Shown here: positions 54,303-56,030 of the stretch, piece by piece
Position numbering within the stretch: position 1 is the stretch's first letter
How the letters are laid out: the number at the start of each line of letters is the position of its first letter
Source of the DNA: an uncultured Paraprevotella sp.
GTDB taxonomy: Bacteria; Bacteroidota; Bacteroidia; Bacteroidales; Bacteroidaceae
Assembly (NCBI GenBank): GCA_944319925.1
Contig: CALUFQ010000016.1
Location: forward strand, 1-56,030
Direction: 5' to 3'
DNA length: 56,030 nucleotides
The notes under the pieces: model-generated
Databases searched by the model: none
What the model saw: the letters and a program-made list of their open reading frames with translations, nothing else
Told to the model about the DNA's origin: nothing
Made by a program: the position numbers and the translations under genes

Positions 54303-56030
54303 TCAACTCTTCTCCCCTTCTTTCCGCCGCAGGAAATCCGTGGGGCTTTCGCCGAAATAGTCCCGGTAGCATTTGGCGAAATAAGAAGGTGCGCTAAACC
54401 CCGTCTCGTATGCGATTTCCGCTATCGTCTTTTCGGTGGAGGCCAATAGCGCGGCCGCGCGTTTCAACCGCGCGATGCGCAGCAGTTCGTTAGGCGAGTA
54501 GCCAGTCAGTGACTTTGCCTTTCGGTAGAGTTGCACCCGTCCCAGTCCGAGTTCCTCGCCCAAGTCTTCCACACGGAGTTCCGAATCGCCCAGCCTCTTT
54601 TCGATGAGTGTGCGAAGCCGTTCGGCAAACCCTTGGTCCACCTTGCCGGCAGCTTCTTTCTTGACGGTTGCGGTGCCGGTGAAGAATATGTTCAGGCGGT
54701 GCCGGTTGTCGAGCAGGTTCCGCAAACGGGTGCGTAGCAGTTGTGCGCTGAAAGGCTTCAGGATATACGAGTCCGCGCCACATTCGTATCCCCTTATCTT
54801 TTGCTCATCCATCGCGTAAGCCGTCAGCATCATCACGGGGATATGCGAGGTCTGCACTTCCGACTTCAGCCTCCGGCAACATTCCATGCCGTCCATGACT
54901 GGCATCATCACGTCGCAGATGATGGCATCGGGCACGTACTTCATCGCCTGCCGCAGTCCTTCCTGCCCGTTCGAGGCCTCTATCACCCGGTATTGCGGGG
55001 TGAGCAGCATCTTCACGTAGTCGCGCACGTCTTGATTGTCATCTATCACCAGGATTATTTCCTTGTCTCCGCCGTCCGCCATGTCTGCCTCCGTCTTCTG
55101 CACCGTTTCCTGGTCGGCAGAGGCCACGGCGCCTTCTTTCAGGTTTTCCAGGAGAGCGTTCTTTTCCACCCCCTCGGTAAGTGTGCCGGCTTGCTTCATG
55201 GGCATTTCAAGGTTGAAGACGGAACCTTTTCCTTCCGCCGAATCCACGGAGATACGGCCGCCGTGCATTTCCGTGAACGCTTTCACCAAGGCTAGCCCGA
55301 TGCCCGACCCGGCATAATGCACGTCGATTTGGTAAAAGCTTTCGAAGATGTGCTTCACGTGTTCCGGGGAAATGCCCACGCCCGTGTCCGCCACCCGGTA
55401 GCGCAACCACCGTGCTCCCGTCTGCTCGAATTGGGACAAGGCAAGGGAGACCCGCCCGTTTTCGGGCGTGAACTTGAAAGCGTTCGACAGCAGGTTGTAC
55501 GTGATGCGTTCCAGCTTTTCGGCGTCGGCAATCATCGTGTATCCTTCCTCGGAGGGTTGCACGGACACGTCGAAATGCACGTGCTTTTTGTAAGCCAAGG
55601 TGCGGAAAGCTTCGGTCCACTCGTTGATTTCCTTCGCGATGTCGAACTCCGAGAGATACATCTTCAGCTTTCCGCTCTCGAACTTGCGGAAGTCGAGTAT
55701 CTGATTGACCAGGCGGAGCAATACCGTCACGTTCTTATGGATGATGCGGAGCAGGAAACGTTCGTGCCCGTCCAGGTTCTTGGACGCTTCCAATTGCTCC
55801 ACCGGGTCGGCTATCAGCGTAAGCGGCGTACGGAAGTCGTGCGACACGTTGGTGAAGAAAGCCAGTTTCGCATGGGTCGCCTCCTCCAGTTGCTTCGAGA
55901 GGTCTATCAGCTGGTCGCGCTGTTCCTCTAATTGTCGTTTCTGCTCCGAAAGTTCCACATTCAGGCGGTTCTTCGCCCAAAATGCCCGCACCGCCACAAA
56001 CAAGGCGATGCCGAACAATGCCAATATCAC
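54303..56030 (-). CDS. hybrid two-component system sensor/regulator, 3' part (truncated by window edge)
   Basis: The visible 575 residues are the C-terminal part of a hybrid sensor kinase-response regulator; the real protein continues past 56030 and probably carries a periplasmic sensor. The order here is a membrane helix near residue 1-20, the histidine kinase with His64 in VSHDFRTPLTLI, an ATPase domain (NLLSNAFKFTPENG, GVGISPEHV, GSGIGLALVK), a receiver with Asp373 (IICDVMMPVMDG) and an AraC-type helix-turn-helix pair at the end (EIAYETGFSAPSYFAKCYRD). Such HTCS proteins usually control polysaccharide-use genes, which are not in this window. Confidence 0.93.
   Translation of the reverse strand: MILALFGIALFVAVRAFWAKNRLNVELSEQKRQLEEQRDQLIDLSKQLEEATHAKLAFFTNVSHDFRTPLTLIADPVEQLEASKNLDGHERFLLRIIHKNVTVLLRLVNQILDFRKFESGKLKMYLSEFDIAKEINEWTEAFRTLAYKKHVHFDVSVQPSEEGYTMIADAEKLERITYNLLSNAFKFTPENGRVSLALSQFEQTGARWLRYRVADTGVGISPEHVKHIFESFYQIDVHYAGSGIGLALVKAFTEMHGGRISVDSAEGKGSVFNLEMPMKQAGTLTEGVEKNALLENLKEGAVASADQETVQKTEADMADGGDKEIILVIDDNQDVRDYVKMLLTPQYRVIEASNGQEGLRQAMKYVPDAIICDVMMPVMDGMECCRRLKSEVQTSHIPVMMLTAYAMDEQKIRGYECGADSYILKPFSAQLLRTRLRNLLDNRHRLNIFFTGTATVKKEAAGKVDQGFAERLRTLIEKRLGDSELRVEDLGEELGLGRVQLYRKAKSLTGYSPNELLRIARLKRAAALLASTEKTIAEIAYETGFSAPSYFAKCYRDYFGESPTDFLRRKEGEKS

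Noticed and set aside
54303-56030. A gene starting at 56030
   Set aside because: The codon at the edge is GTG inside a longer protein; the sensor half clearly lies beyond the window, so this is a truncated view and not a start.

Overview
The window reads as chromosomal DNA of a gut-type Bacteroidales (Bacteroides/Phocaeicola-like; the species cannot be named from the sequence). Three things point there. Gene after gene is preceded by a TAnnTTTG box, the -7 element of the Bacteroidetes primary sigma factor. NADH dehydrogenase is encoded as A-B-CD-H-I-J-K-L-M-N with fused C/D and no E, F or G. The families present (PorZ, DUF4294, DUF3098, DUF5041, TlpA-type lipoproteins, a hybrid two-component system) are typical of the phylum. 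Most of the window is ordinary, well-packed chromosome. No tRNA, rRNA, CRISPR array or intact insertion sequence was seen.

Layout. 1-2.9 kb: a hairpin, a short-chain dehydrogenase and an M20 dipeptidase, then the decayed remnant of a RhuM-like gene. 2.9-5.6 kb: mutS. 5.6-6.8 kb: a long non-coding gap holding a dispersed repeat element (copy A) and a candidate structured RNA with its own promoter and terminator. 6.8-15.4 kb: a flavin reductase, then leuS, a YitT-type transporter, a GT-C-like membrane glycosyltransferase, rdgB and porZ. 15.4-19.1 kb on the minus strand: nadA, an FdtA-type sugar isomerase, a FemAB/GNAT-type acyltransferase and a sugar aminotransferase, interrupted by a perfect 35-bp inverted repeat. 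19.5-25.6 kb: a tRNA/rRNA methyltransferase, a DUF4294 protein, an outer-membrane HhH protein, a radical SAM protein and nadB. 25.6-26.4 kb: copy B of the dispersed element. 26.4-29.9 kb: envelope genes (double-META lipoprotein, TlpA-like lipoprotein, a twice-frameshifted DUF5041 gene). 29.9-33 kb: the threonylcarbamoyl-AMP synthase gene and maeB. 33.2-35.3 kb: an AT-rich island of two glycosyltransferases. 35.5-37.6 kb: a PH-like membrane protein, PBP4 and a small exported protein. 37.8-47.8 kb: the nuo operon. 48.2-48.4 kb: a possible small RNA and small ORF. 48.5-54.3 kb: miaB, then ftsX-DUF3098-uppP-truB-queA-folK. 54.3 kb to the end: the 3' part of a hybrid two-component regulator.

How the genes fit together. 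The nuo operon builds a complex I that must take electrons from something other than the usual NADH module. nadA and nadB together make quinolinate for NAD but sit about 5 kb apart, and nadA leads an amino-sugar gene group that probably feeds surface glycan synthesis. MiaB, QueA, TruB, the threonylcarbamoyl-AMP synthase and a SpoU-family methyltransferase form a strong RNA-modification theme. FtsX, UppP, PBP4 and PorZ serve the envelope.

The best candidate for something undescribed is the pair of about 460-bp non-coding elements at 5796-6254 (+) and 25775-26238 (-). They share five sequence blocks in the same order, including a 25-nt block with 24 matches and a hairpin-forming 34-nt block with 30 matches, and both lie between divergent genes. 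Next are the candidate 250-nt RNA at 6391-6638 (-) and the giant palindrome at 17534-17615.
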